A stretch of 62,799 nt of DNA from Chthonomonas sp. UBA2785 (GTDB lineage: Bacteria > Armatimonadota > Fimbriimonadia > Fimbriimonadales > Fimbriimonadaceae). How positions within the stretch are numbered: position 1 is the first letter of the stretch; every line of letters begins with the position of its first letter. Shown piece after piece: positions 1-8,478 of this stretch. The position numbers and the translations under genes were made by a program. Location: the NCBI GenBank assembly GCA_002352215.1, contig DEIB01000042.1:1-62799 (forward strand), given 5' to 3'. Under the pieces are notes generated by a model. The model was not told the origin of the DNA and searched no databases. It saw only the letters and a program-made list of their open reading frames with translations.

Positions 1-5
1 TATTT

Positions 6-824
6 TTACGGGGACGCCCGGAAAGCCGCGAGTTCCGCTTTGGCCTCGGCCCCCACCTTCTCCAGTTCTTCTAGCCACCCCTTCTCGTAAGGCTCCAGCG
101 CCTCCACGATCGTGCGCACCACCAGGTAGTCGCGATACCACTTCTTGTCCGCTGGCACCACGTACCACGGTGCCCCGGGGGCCGCGCACTGGCCCAGCGC
201 GTCGGCGTAAGCCTGCTGATAGTCATCCCAACGCTTACGCTCTTTCCAGTCGCCCACGCTCAGCTTCCAGGCCTTGGTGACGTCCTCTTCGCGGGCCAGC
301 AGCCGCTCCTCTTGCTCCTCCTTGCTGATGTGGAGGAAGAACTTGAGGATGATCGTGCGGTTGGCGGCCAGCATGCGCTCCCAGTCGTTGATCTGGTCGT
401 AGCGGGCGCGCCAGGTCTTCTCCGGCACCAGGTCGTGCACGCGCACCACCAGCACATCCTCGTAGTGCGAGCGATTAAAAATCGTGATCTCCCCCACCCC
501 CGGGGTCTCCTTGTGGCACCGCCAAAGGAAGTCGTGGGCGAGTTCCTCCGGGGTCGGCACTTTGAAGCTGGCGACGTTCACCGATTGGGCGTGGGTGGAC
601 TTGAGGATCCGGCGGATGGTGCCGTCCTTGCCCGAAGTGTCCATCCCTTGCAGCACGATGAGGAGCGACTGCTTCCCGGCGAAGTAGAGGAGGTCAAAGA
701 GCTCTTCCAGCCGGTCGCCTAGCCGCTTGGTTTCCGCCTGGATTTCTTCTTTGATCGCGTCCTCGGGGGCTTTAGTCGGGAGCTTGGCAAGATCAAGGGA
801 CTGAGGTCGGTCCAGAGGCTGCAT
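6..824 (-). CDS. ppk2: Polyphosphate kinase 2 family protein
   Basis: This 272-aa protein is a cytoplasmic PPK2-family polyphosphate:nucleotide phosphotransferase, which moves phosphate between polyphosphate and AMP, ADP or other nucleotides. A Walker A loop GMDTSGKDG lies at residues 60-68. The family signature FNRSHYEDV lies at about 116-124, where the Asn-Arg-Ser-His form is the one I associate with the class III/AMP-ADP type rather than class I. Length fits a single-domain PPK2. The gene is complete, with its stop codon at the left edge of the window. It has no obvious operon partner; the next gene on this strand is a small metal-site protein. Nucleotide preference cannot be read from the sequence. 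Confidence 0.93.
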   Translation of the reverse strand: MQPLDRPQSLDLAKLPTKAPEDAIKEEIQAETKRLGDRLEELFDLLYFAGKQSLLIVLQGMDTSGKDGTIRRILKSTHAQSVNVASFKVPTPEELAHDFLWRCHKETPGVGEITIFNRSHYEDVLVVRVHDLVPEKTWRARYDQINDWERMLAANRTIILKFFLHISKEEQEERLLAREEDVTKAWKLSVGDWKERKRWDDYQQAYADALGQCAAPGAPWYVVPADKKWYRDYLVVRTIVEALEPYEKGWLEELEKVGAEAKAELAAFRASP

Positions 825-862
825 GCCCTCATTTTGCGCCCTTTGGGGCGGATAATGGGTTT

Positions 863-1099
863 CTATCCCTCTTGCAGGGTGATCTCACGGCACAAGCCGC
901 ACACTTCCGGCATCCCGTACCGGTCGTTGAGATACATCAGCATGCTGCCGTCGCCTTGTTCGCTGATGTCGGTGGTGCCATCGGGGCGGCAGTGGCAGGT
1001 GACGCGGTGTTCGTCGCCATTCGGCTCGATCAAAACAAGCTCAGCCTTCTTCCCCTCACTGGCCGGTAGCCAGGCAACAAGCCGTGCGTGAAGTTTCAT
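863..1099 (-). CDS. Small hypothetical protein with CxC and CxxC motifs
   Basis: A 78-aa protein of unknown function. It has CHC near residues 35-37 and CGLC near 67-70, a pattern that could bind zinc or a cluster. The rest is polar with no signal peptide or membrane segment. It lies upstream of ppk2 on the same strand with a 38-bp gap, so co-transcription is possible. Base composition is like the rest of the genome, while the DNA just upstream of its start turns AT-rich. I do not recognise the family, and the call rests on codon use and the paired Cys motifs. Confidence 0.55.
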   Translation of the reverse strand: MKLHARLVAWLPASEGKKAELVLIEPNGDEHRVTCHCRPDGTTDISEQGDGSMLMYLNDRYGMPEVCGLCREITLQEG

Positions 1100-1289
1100 T
1101 TGAAATCTACTCTGACACCGTACACCAGAATTGGCGTCTCAGTTCGACTTCTCTGCCTACCGCAATCCCAAAGACCACTTTCAAGGCTCTTCACGGTATA
1201 CTCAGCGGCAGATACGGATAACTTAAAACCAAGCAACATGCATCACACATTCTACAACTAAATATCATCGCTTAGATTGAAACGTAAAG

Positions 1290-2645
1290 ATGAGCAAGCG
1301 GGAATCACTTCAGAAGATCTTTGTTGTATTGGATACCATGACAATACTGCACTACATGCACTTTGCTTCCTACCCATGGCAAGAACATGAAGAATTCACT
1401 GGCAAGCAAGTCGTACTTGTCTTTGTACGCCCTGTGATTGAAGAACTCAATCGACACAAAGACACTAATAAACGAGGCAAAGTTAAAGCTCGATGCAGGA
1501 AAGTACTCGGCTGGATCGAAGAGAACTTAAGCGGTACCATGGGTCGAGAAGTAGATGTTTCAAGCTCACTATCTGCGAAGATACATTTCAGGGCATATAG
1601 CGCAGCTGATCCGATTGACGCAGATGATAAGATTCTGTGTTTCTCAAGGGAACTTGGAAGCGACACCATAGTTTTCACAGGCGATTACTCCCTTGGAATC
1701 GCAGCAAAGGAAAGTGGCCTGTCCATCGTAAAGCCTCTTGCCGCACATCGAATCACGGATGACGAGGACACAACAATTGAACAGCTGCAAAGAGAGTTAG
1801 CTATTCTGCAAAATCGCCAACCTATGCTTTCCCTTGCGGAAGAGAGCAGTAGGCTTGAATACAACACCGGCAAACCGTTGTTTGACGTTCAAGATTATCA
1901 CCACAACCGCTTCATGGCGCTTACGAGCGGCCTACATCCGAGCAGTTTCCAAAGCGGCACGAGCCTTAGCTCAATTTTCAGACACAGTTTGCACACACAG
2001 AGTTACTTTGACCAGTACGACGCAGATGAAGTCAAGTCATACGAGAATCAACTGAAGACCGTGATTGATGAATGCCTCACGATTGCAATGAAACTCTGCC
2101 AATCTCCTATTGCTAACTTAAATCTCGTGAACTCCGGGTCCTCTCCCGCTTCAAATATTGAAATCTCGCTTAAAGTGCCAAATGGCTTCAGTTTTGTTTG
2201 CCTTAAAGACTTGGAGTTCCCGAAAATGCCAAGGAGACCAAGAACTAGATCTGAAATGATGCTTCCGTATTCTCAACTTTCATTGCCAATCTCCTCTCGT
2301 TTACCGGACAAAGTCCGCTCTATGACTGTTCATGGCAATCAAGCGGCATTCCAGATACCGTCACTCTTGCAGAGCAAGGTATTTAGAATTCCAAGTTTTG
2401 CGGTCGTTTCAAATAAACACCTTGAATTCGAAAACTTAAGAGTTGAGTTAACAATATTAGCGAGTGAAATTCCAAAACCCCACAAGCTATTTATTCCGAC
2501 AACTATGACTGAAGCGGAAGCTCAAGACCGGCCTTCGGTTGAGTCGATTCTCGAAAAGCTCAGAATTCACCTCGAGTCCCCTGATGAGAGAAAAATGCGT
2601 CTGGCTAAAGACGCGGCGGAAAATAATGCGCTGTGGGATTCGTAA
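1290..2645 (+). CDS. PIN-domain protein (putative RNase) with long C-terminal region
   Basis: A 451-aa protein. Residues about 10-145 form a PIN-type nuclease domain: Asp15 in VVLDTMTIL, Glu51/52 in PVIEELNRHK, Asp112/113 in DADDKIL and Asp132 in FTGDYSLGIAAKE supply the acidic metal-binding set. PIN domains are Mg-dependent ribonucleases found in toxins and RNA-processing factors. The remaining 300 residues are unrecognised; residues about 260-430 look beta-rich. The gene is clearly AT-richer than its neighbours and uses A/T-ending codons, which suggests horizontal acquisition. No antitoxin-like partner is adjacent. Together with the tRNA-Ser gene at 2918-3006 it forms a small accessory patch. 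Role (defence, RNA decay or other) is unknown. Confidence 0.8.
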   Translation: MSKRESLQKIFVVLDTMTILHYMHFASYPWQEHEEFTGKQVVLVFVRPVIEELNRHKDTNKRGKVKARCRKVLGWIEENLSGTMGREVDVSSSLSAKIHFRAYSAADPIDADDKILCFSRELGSDTIVFTGDYSLGIAAKESGLSIVKPLAAHRITDDEDTTIEQLQRELAILQNRQPMLSLAEESSRLEYNTGKPLFDVQDYHHNRFMALTSGLHPSSFQSGTSLSSIFRHSLHTQSYFDQYDADEVKSYENQLKTVIDECLTIAMKLCQSPIANLNLVNSGSSPASNIEISLKVPNGFSFVCLKDLEFPKMPRRPRTRSEMMLPYSQLSLPISSRLPDKVRSMTVHGNQAAFQIPSLLQSKVFRIPSFAVVSNKHLEFENLRVELTILASEIPKPHKLFIPTTMTEAEAQDRPSVESILEKLRIHLESPDERKMRLAKDAAENNALWDS

Positions 2646-2722
2646 TTTCGAATACAATTTCATTCTGAGTGTCTACAATGCATCGGTGTCCCTTAGGGAT
2701 CTTCAGAAGAAAATCTTGAGTC

Positions 2723-2747
2723 TGCTGCAACGTAGATTGTTGCAGCA
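2723..2747. repeat. Inverted repeat in AT-rich gap downstream of the PIN gene
   Basis: TGCTGCAAC at 2723-2731 and GTTGCAGCA at 2739-2747 form a perfect 9-bp dyad with a 7-nt spacer. It lies in the 272-bp gap between the PIN gene stop and tRNA-Ser (2646-2917). There is no T-tract next to it, so it is not a convincing terminator; it could be an operator or RNA hairpin. I see no gene in the rest of the gap. Confidence 0.4.
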
Positions 2748-2917
2748 CAATTCGAGTCACAAGGATTTCGGACTTCGGCCCCAGTTCCAAGAGTGCCGTT
2801 CAAACGTCAACCTGTAGCATTAAGGTCATCAATGGCTCGCACTTGAGCCAACGGTGGCTCGACGACCCCTTACGTTCGTCGCAACTAGCTGAGGGAAAGG
2901 AGAATTCCCCAAGTAGG

Positions 2918-3006
<89 letters not shown>

Positions 3007-3020
3007 AGCTAGGTTGGTGA

Positions 3021-5009
3021 TTATGGCCGAACTTCGGTCAGCGATGCGAGGCTGGTAAAGGGACCTTCCCGCACGTCGTCCCGCACTACATAGATCCCAG
3101 GCGCCAAATCCGGCCACGACTTCACCCACAAGAGCGGCGGCCCGGCGGGGTCGCGCCCCAATTCATCGCGCCACCGCTGCGGGTCTGGCCCCACGATCAG
3201 GTACCCCAGCGGCGACTGTAGCCGCCACCACGCGCGGTAGCGCCCCGCCAGCCTCTGCCCGGCCTCATCTACCCGCAGTGATTCCCGCCCGAGTTGCTTG
3301 CGGAGTTCGTCCCGCACGACCTTACGCTCCGCATCCGGGAGCAGCATGGAAAGTCGCGTGCTCGCCCGCACAAAGAGCGGCAAGCTGGCCTCCTGCAGGC
3401 CATCCACCACGTCGGGCCGGTCAATGGCCAGGGTCTCGGGCAAGCGGGGGTCGGGCACTGCCGCCCCGTACACCGGCGCAAATTCCCGCCGCGTCTGCCG
3501 GAAAACCGCCAGCCCCCGCCGCATCAGCCCCTCGTTGCCCGTGTGCGTGGCCACCTCGCAAGCGGCCAGCAAGTATGCCGCGCGGTCCAGCAGCGTGCGT
3601 CGGGGCGGCTTGCCTTCACCCCGCCGGTGGGTCACCGAGTCTGGCCCCGCTTCGAATTCCTTCACGTACGCCCAAAGGTTAACGGCGGTGGTGGAATCGC
3701 TCTCGCCTAGGTAGCGCCGGGCCTCCAAAATGGAGGTGACAAAGAGAGCGGTTGACGAAAGATAGGCAGACTCGCTGGCCCGGGTTTGGCGCGGCTTCTC
3801 TTCCTTGCGAAGGGCCTGCAGGGCTTTCAGCCATGCCTCGTGGTCCTGGGGGTTGGTCCACCGGGGGATGAGCTGCGGGTTGGTGCCCACCTCGAGCCCG
3901 AGGGCTTCTTGTTCCGGAGTGAGCCGCCCAAGTGGATCGGGAGTTAAGCCCAGTCGAGCGGAGCGGTTCAGCGGGCTGCGCAGGGTACTCACCCACGGCA
4001 CAATTCGGTCTTCTCGCACGAACTCCAGTTGAACTTGCTTCCACTGGTCGCGGGCCAGGGCTTCCATGCGTCCGTCCCCGGTTTGGCGCGCGTAGCCCGC
4101 CAGCACCGCCACGAACTCTGCCGAAAGGGTGGCGCGCTTATCCAATTCCACCGCGCCGTAATCGACTTGCTCGGCCTGTTGGTAGATACCCCCGAAAGTC
4201 CAGTCCACCAGCGGCGATTGCATCCACTTCTGGAACGGCGCATCAAACTCCGCCAGACGCCCGGTGACTTGCAGCATCCGCCAATCCCGGATGGCGTGTA
4301 CTTGGAACCCGCCCAGCGGCAGCCCCCCGAAGTCGGGATGTGCACGGGCTCGCAGTTGGTCCAGATAGCGCTCGAAATCCGGCACACCTTCTTCCGATGA
4401 CCCCGCCAAGATGGCCAAGTCGGTGGCTTGTCTGGCCGCCACGTCGTTGGATTCCTTGCTTTGCGCCCGGTCGCTCATCTTGCGGAGGCGCAAGACAAAC
4501 ACGGCGGGGTCAAAGCGGTCGCCCCTTAAGATGGGCTCGTGGAAATCACGCGGCACGCCATTGGCATCCACCGCCCAGATTTGGAAGCCCAGGTCCGGCA
4601 CCTGGGTAGAGCGAGAAAGCGGCCAAAAGGCGTTCACCATCGCCGGGTCTTCATCCAGATCCACCCGCACCGGCACAAACGACTGCTGGATGAGCTGCGT
4701 GATTTCTCGCTCGTGGAACATCCACCGGTCGAACGCCACCGCCGACTGGTTGAGATCGCTGCCCATCACAAAAAGGAGCGGCAATTCGCGACGGCGCGCT
4801 TCGGCGAAGGGGTCGTCGTCCAGAGTCCGCCAGGCAATGGGCAACCTCGCCGAACTGCGCACAAAGTCGCCCGGGCGGTTGGCGGTGGGGCCGAGTTCGG
4901 GGGGCGGGATGATGCTGCGGCAGACGCCCGTCATGGCGGCTACCCCCACGATGATCACCACGGTGCCCGCCGTCAGCGGATAGTGCCCACGGCGACCCCA
5001 AATCGGCAT
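3021..5009 (-). CDS. Membrane-anchored DUF255/YyaL-like protein lacking the thioredoxin CxxC
   Basis: A 662-aa protein with an N-terminal membrane anchor or uncleaved signal (about residues 15-33), so the bulk is probably outside the cytoplasm. Residues about 60-190 resemble the DUF255 thioredoxin-like domain of YyaL/SSP411 proteins: a WRTLDDDPFAEARR opening, then REITQLIQQSFVPVRVDLDE, matching the usual new-partner and FVPIKVDREE block. Where family members carry a Cys-containing motif (CHWCH), this protein has SDLNQSAV, so redox chemistry is unlikely. The remainder is alpha-helical, consistent with the helical barrel half of the family. It is divergent from gatC, 35 bp away. Function is unknown. 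Confidence 0.6.
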   Translation of the reverse strand: MPIWGRRGHYPLTAGTVVIIVGVAAMTGVCRSIIPPPELGPTANRPGDFVRSSARLPIAWRTLDDDPFAEARRRELPLLFVMGSDLNQSAVAFDRWMFHEREITQLIQQSFVPVRVDLDEDPAMVNAFWPLSRSTQVPDLGFQIWAVDANGVPRDFHEPILRGDRFDPAVFVLRLRKMSDRAQSKESNDVAARQATDLAILAGSSEEGVPDFERYLDQLRARAHPDFGGLPLGGFQVHAIRDWRMLQVTGRLAEFDAPFQKWMQSPLVDWTFGGIYQQAEQVDYGAVELDKRATLSAEFVAVLAGYARQTGDGRMEALARDQWKQVQLEFVREDRIVPWVSTLRSPLNRSARLGLTPDPLGRLTPEQEALGLEVGTNPQLIPRWTNPQDHEAWLKALQALRKEEKPRQTRASESAYLSSTALFVTSILEARRYLGESDSTTAVNLWAYVKEFEAGPDSVTHRRGEGKPPRRTLLDRAAYLLAACEVATHTGNEGLMRRGLAVFRQTRREFAPVYGAAVPDPRLPETLAIDRPDVVDGLQEASLPLFVRASTRLSMLLPDAERKVVRDELRKQLGRESLRVDEAGQRLAGRYRAWWRLQSPLGYLIVGPDPQRWRDELGRDPAGPPLLWVKSWPDLAPGIYVVRDDVREGPFTSLASLTEVRP

Positions 5010-5031
5010 AGGTTCATTATGGTGGAGAGGT

Positions 5032-5037
5032 CATAAT
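5032..5037 (+). promoter_or_regulatory. -10-like box for leaderless gatC
   Basis: CATAAT ends 7 bp before the gatC ATG at 5045, and no Shine-Dalgarno lies between them. This spacing is what a leaderless mRNA would show. I see no convincing -35 hexamer 16-18 bp upstream. Confidence 0.45.
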
Positions 5038-5044
5038 CTTCGTC

Positions 5045-5335
5045 ATGCCGATCACGCTGGACGAAGTTCGGCACGTCGCACGCCTCGCCCGACTGGAACT
5101 GACCGAGGACGAGTTACGTGCCTTCCAAACGGAGCTGGATGCCCTGTTGGGGCACTTTCAAGATTTGCAAGCCGTGGATGTGACGGGCGTCGCCCCGAAG
5201 CCGCACGCCGTGGCCCTGCAGAATGTGCTGGCCGAGGATGTGGCCCGATTTGGCCTCACCCGCGACCAGGCGCTCGCCAACGCCCCGAAGAGCCGGGCCG
5301 GACTGTTCTTGGTTCCTAGCATTCGGGAGGACTGA
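5045..5335 (+). CDS. gatC: Asp-tRNA(Asn)/Glu-tRNA(Gln) amidotransferase subunit C
   Basis: A 96-aa GatC, the small subunit that clamps GatA and GatB in the GatCAB amidotransferase, which converts mischarged Glu-tRNA-Gln and Asp-tRNA-Asn to the amidated forms. It has the family opening ITLDEVRHVARLARLELTED, the central LDALLGHFQDL helix, and the C-terminal segment where RAGLFLVP replaces the usual ..FLVPRV. gatA follows after 3 bp, so the two are co-transcribed. gatB is not in the window. The start is fixed by the ATG 7 bp after a -10-like box. Confidence 0.95.
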   Translation: MPITLDEVRHVARLARLELTEDELRAFQTELDALLGHFQDLQAVDVTGVAPKPHAVALQNVLAEDVARFGLTRDQALANAPKSRAGLFLVPSIRED

Positions 5336-5338
5336 TCG

Positions 5339-6787
5339 TTGAGCAACACGCTAGGTCAGCTCACCGCCACCGAGATTGCGGCCGCCCTTCAGCGCCGTGA
5401 AATGAGCGCCCGCGAGGTCGCCCAGGCCTTCCTGGACGTACCCGACACCTACGGTGCCTTCCTGCACGTAGATGCCGAGCGCACCCTGGCCGAGGCCGAC
5501 GCCGCCCAGGCCCGTCTGGATGCGGGCGAAACCAGCCCCCTGCTGGGCGTGCCGGTGGCCATCAAGGACAACATCAGCACCCAGGGCCGGCCCACCACGT
5601 GCGCCAGTCGCATCCTGGAAGGTTACATCCCGCCCTACGACGCCACCGTGATCTCCCAGCTGCACGGGGCCGGGATGCCCCTGCTGGGCAAGACCAACCT
5701 GGACGAATTTGCGATGGGCACGAGCACCGAGAACAGTGCCTACGCCCTGTGCAAGAACCCCTGGGACCCCACCCGGTCACCGGGCGGGAGTTCGGGCGGT
5801 TCCGCCGCGGCTGTGAGCGGGGGCCTCGCGCCCATCAGCCTCGGCAGCGATACGGGGGGCTCTATCCGCCAGCCAGCAGCGCTGTGCGGCCTGGTGGGCT
5901 TCAAGCCGACCTACGGACGCGTGTCTCGATTCGGCCTGGTGGCCTTCGGGTCTTCACTCGACCAGATTGGCCCCTTCGGGCAAACCGTGGCGGATGTCGC
6001 GGCGCTTTCGCAAGTGATTTGCCAAACCGACGGCCTGGACAACACCTCCTTGCCCGACGCCCCGCTGGGAGCGATGGACCTCGCCAACGCCAGCGTGAAG
6101 GGCAAGCGATTTGCCCTGCCGCGTGAACTTATGTCGGATGCGGTGGAAGCCAATGTGCGCGCCAGCATCGAGCAAGCGATTCGCACGCTCGAAGCCGCCG
6201 GGGCCACCGTGGACCACGTCGACCTGCCTTCTCTCTCCCTAGGCGTGAGCACGTACTACGTCATTGCGCCGGCCGAAGCCAGCAGCAACCTCGGCCGCTT
6301 TGACGGCGTGCGCTACGGTGCCCGCGAGGAAGCCCCTGGCCACGTGGAAAGCCTGATGGCCACCCGCGGCAAGAAATTCGGCCACGAGGTCAAGCTCCGC
6401 ATCATGGTGGGCACCTACGCCCTCTCGGCGGGCTACTACGACGCCTATTATCTGCGCGCGCAGCAAATTCGCGGCCTGATGGTGGCCGAGATTGACGCGC
6501 TTTGGGGCGAATACGATGCCATCCTCAGCCCGACGAGCCCGTGCGTGGCCTTCCCGCTCGGTGGATTCAGCCACGACCCGATGGCATTGAAGCTGATGGA
6601 CTTCTGCACGATCCCTGCCAACATGGGCGGTTACCCCGCGCTTTCGCTGCCGTGCGGACTGGCCGACGGCCTGCCGGTGGGCTTGCACCTGATGGGTCCG
6701 GTGCGCGGCGACGAACGGTTGCTGGAACTTGCGGCGGGAGTGGAGCGAGCCCTGGGGTGCGCACCCTTGCGGCCTCCGCGCGCGTAG
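5339..6787 (+). CDS. gatA: Asp-tRNA(Asn)/Glu-tRNA(Gln) amidotransferase subunit A
   Basis: A 482-aa amidase-signature enzyme that hydrolyses glutamine to supply ammonia to GatB. The Ser-cisSer-Lys catalytic set is visible: Lys76 in VAIKDNIS, Ser151 in SPGGSSGGS and Ser175 in SDTGGSIRQPA. Length and order match GatA across bacteria. The start is TTG at 5339, chosen because it gives the usual N-terminus and lies 3 bp after the gatC stop with GGGAGG upstream. The gene is complete with no frameshift. Confidence 0.97.
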   Translation: MSNTLGQLTATEIAAALQRREMSAREVAQAFLDVPDTYGAFLHVDAERTLAEADAAQARLDAGETSPLLGVPVAIKDNISTQGRPTTCASRILEGYIPPYDATVISQLHGAGMPLLGKTNLDEFAMGTSTENSAYALCKNPWDPTRSPGGSSGGSAAAVSGGLAPISLGSDTGGSIRQPAALCGLVGFKPTYGRVSRFGLVAFGSSLDQIGPFGQTVADVAALSQVICQTDGLDNTSLPDAPLGAMDLANASVKGKRFALPRELMSDAVEANVRASIEQAIRTLEAAGATVDHVDLPSLSLGVSTYYVIAPAEASSNLGRFDGVRYGAREEAPGHVESLMATRGKKFGHEVKLRIMVGTYALSAGYYDAYYLRAQQIRGLMVAEIDALWGEYDAILSPTSPCVAFPLGGFSHDPMALKLMDFCTIPANMGGYPALSLPCGLADGLPVGLHLMGPVRGDERLLELAAGVERALGCAPLRPPRA

Positions 6788-6796
6788 GGAGTGGTT

Positions 6797-7657
6797 ATGA
6801 GTCGCTCGGAATTCATCCGCCGAGACCGTCAGGTCTTTGCGCGTGAAGTTCTGAGTGGCCACGGCGTCATTGGGGGCCTTGGAGCTCTCGGCGTGGGCGG
6901 CATCGTGTGGGCTTCCACGGGTCAATCGGTGATTGGCTTAGGAACGATGGGCGTCATTGCGGGCTTAGTGGTCGCCGCATCTTATAAGCGTTCCATCTAC
7001 AAGCGGTGGCACGATGGGCGATTCCGCCACTTGTGGCAAGGCTGCGAGGATCGGCGAACACGGTTTCAGCAGTCGGTCAACGATCTGACGAAAAGCAAGA
7101 TCGCGGCCCTAGAAGAGCTGCCCCAAACGGTCAATAGCCTCGCCGAAGACCTGTACATTGCCCTGCGCCGGGCCGACCGGGTGGCCTTTGAGATTGCCCG
7201 CACGGAAAGCAACCTCGTTCCGACTCAGCAGTATCTGCTGATCGCAAGTAAGGATCCGCAAGCGCAAGAAATGTATCGCATGGCGGACCAAAACATCGCG
7301 GAATACCGTCGTCAGATGCAAGCGATTGAAGCCACGGTCCACCGCGCGGAAGCCCAGGCGGCTGTTTACATGACCACTCTGGATTCCCTGCGCGTGCGGG
7401 TGCTGGGTCACCGGCTGGCCGGGCGTGAAGTGCAGGAATCGGTGTTGCCGTTCATCCAGACCATCGCCGAAGCACGCATGCAACTCGCCGCCATTGATAA
7501 GGCGCTAGAAGAGCTGGAGGTGATGCCTTACCCGCATGAGGTGGTGCCGCCGCGCGTGCCGGACGTCCAGGCCGAACTCAAAATCCCGCCCCAGGCCGCC
7601 ACGCCCCCCGAAATCCCCGACCACGTCCGCCAGCAGATGGGGGACGGGCCGCAGTGA
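6797..7657 (+). CDS. Hypothetical membrane protein with coiled coil
   Basis: A 286-aa protein of unknown function, counted from ATG 6797, which sits after an AGGGAG ribosome site; a GTG at 6791 would add two residues. Two hydrophobic segments (about residues 22-42 and 46-64, Gly-rich) form a hairpin anchor. A long, charged alpha-helical region follows (about 85-255) with heptad-like spacing and many Gln/Glu/Arg, then a Pro-rich tail. The helical part faintly recalls PspA-like or LemA-like proteins, but no signature is present. It is followed by ispE with a 4-bp overlap (GTGA), so the two are translationally coupled. Confidence 0.65.
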   Translation: MSRSEFIRRDRQVFAREVLSGHGVIGGLGALGVGGIVWASTGQSVIGLGTMGVIAGLVVAASYKRSIYKRWHDGRFRHLWQGCEDRRTRFQQSVNDLTKSKIAALEELPQTVNSLAEDLYIALRRADRVAFEIARTESNLVPTQQYLLIASKDPQAQEMYRMADQNIAEYRRQMQAIEATVHRAEAQAAVYMTTLDSLRVRVLGHRLAGREVQESVLPFIQTIAEARMQLAAIDKALEELEVMPYPHEVVPPRVPDVQAELKIPPQAATPPEIPDHVRQQMGDGPQ

Positions 7658-8478
7658 CGCTGGAAGTCATTGCCCCCGCCAAGATCAACACATTTTTGAG
7701 GGTCGGGCCGCCCGATGCCTCGGGATATCACCCTCTTCGGTCGTACTTTGCCGCCATTTCCCTGGCCGATACCGTGCGCATCACGCCTGGCGCGCGGATG
7801 GAGATCACCTGCAACTGGCCGGGCCTGCCCGCCGAGAACACTTTGACCAAAGTGCTGCGTCTGCTGCGCGAATTGTCCGAGGTTCCGCCCTGCCAGATTG
7901 AACTCATCAAGGCGATCCCGGCCGAGAGTGGCCTGGGGGGTGGGAGTTCGGATGCCGCCGCCTTGCTCCGGGGCCTGCACCGCCTTTTTCCTGACCTGTG
8001 GCCGAAAGAGTTTCTCACTTCGGTGGCGCAGGCGGTGGGGGCGGATGTGCCGTTCTTCCTCATCGGAGGTCTGGCCCGCGCCGAAGGCTACGGCGAAAAG
8101 CTCACTCCTCTTCCCGATGCCCCCCGGCAATGGCTGGTGGTGGTGCGCCCGGATGCGGGCGTTCCGACCGCGAAGGCCTACCGCGAACTGGATGCCCAGG
8201 AACGACCGTGGCGGGAATTCCCAGACGACCCCTGGACCCTCTACAACGACTTTGAGCGCGTGATGCCGTGCGCCTGTGGCGAGGCCATCGAGCGGCTGCA
8301 AGTCCACGGGGCCACCGCCTCCGGGCTTACGGGGTCGGGTTCCGCCGTCTTTGGGCTAGCGCCGGACGAACAAGCCGCCCATCGAATCGCTCAGTCGATG
8401 CAAGCCGAAGGCTGGCCCTTTGTGCGCCCCGCTCATACTCTCACGAGGGAGGAAAGCTTATGGATGTCGTTGTCTTAG
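7654..8478 (+). CDS. ispE: 4-diphosphocytidyl-2-C-methyl-D-erythritol kinase
   Basis: A 274-aa GHMP-family kinase that phosphorylates the 2-hydroxyl of CDP-methylerythritol in the MEP isoprenoid pathway. It has the N-terminal APAKIN motif (Lys and Asn of the active site) and the ATP-binding loop PAESGLGGGSSDAAAL, followed by ADVPFFL and a C-terminal GLTGSGSAVFGL. Length is slightly short but complete. It starts at GTG 7654, overlapping the upstream gene stop, and its 3' end overlaps the next gene by 19 bp, indicating an operon. Confidence 0.95.
   Translation: MTLEVIAPAKINTFLRVGPPDASGYHPLRSYFAAISLADTVRITPGARMEITCNWPGLPAENTLTKVLRLLRELSEVPPCQIELIKAIPAESGLGGGSSDAAALLRGLHRLFPDLWPKEFLTSVAQAVGADVPFFLIGGLARAEGYGEKLTPLPDAPRQWLVVVRPDAGVPTAKAYRELDAQERPWREFPDDPWTLYNDFERVMPCACGEAIERLQVHGATASGLTGSGSAVFGLAPDEQAAHRIAQSMQAEGWPFVRPAHTLTREESLWMSLS

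Noticed and set aside
1100..1289. Direct repeat of the tRNA-Ser 3' end as left attachment site
   Set aside because: I scanned for TGGCGGAGAGGGTGGGATTC and shorter pieces and found none, so an integrated element with classic att repeats is not supported.
2539..2817. 92-codon plus-strand frame after the PIN gene
   Set aside because: Begins inside the PIN gene in another frame, has no ribosome site and no family features.
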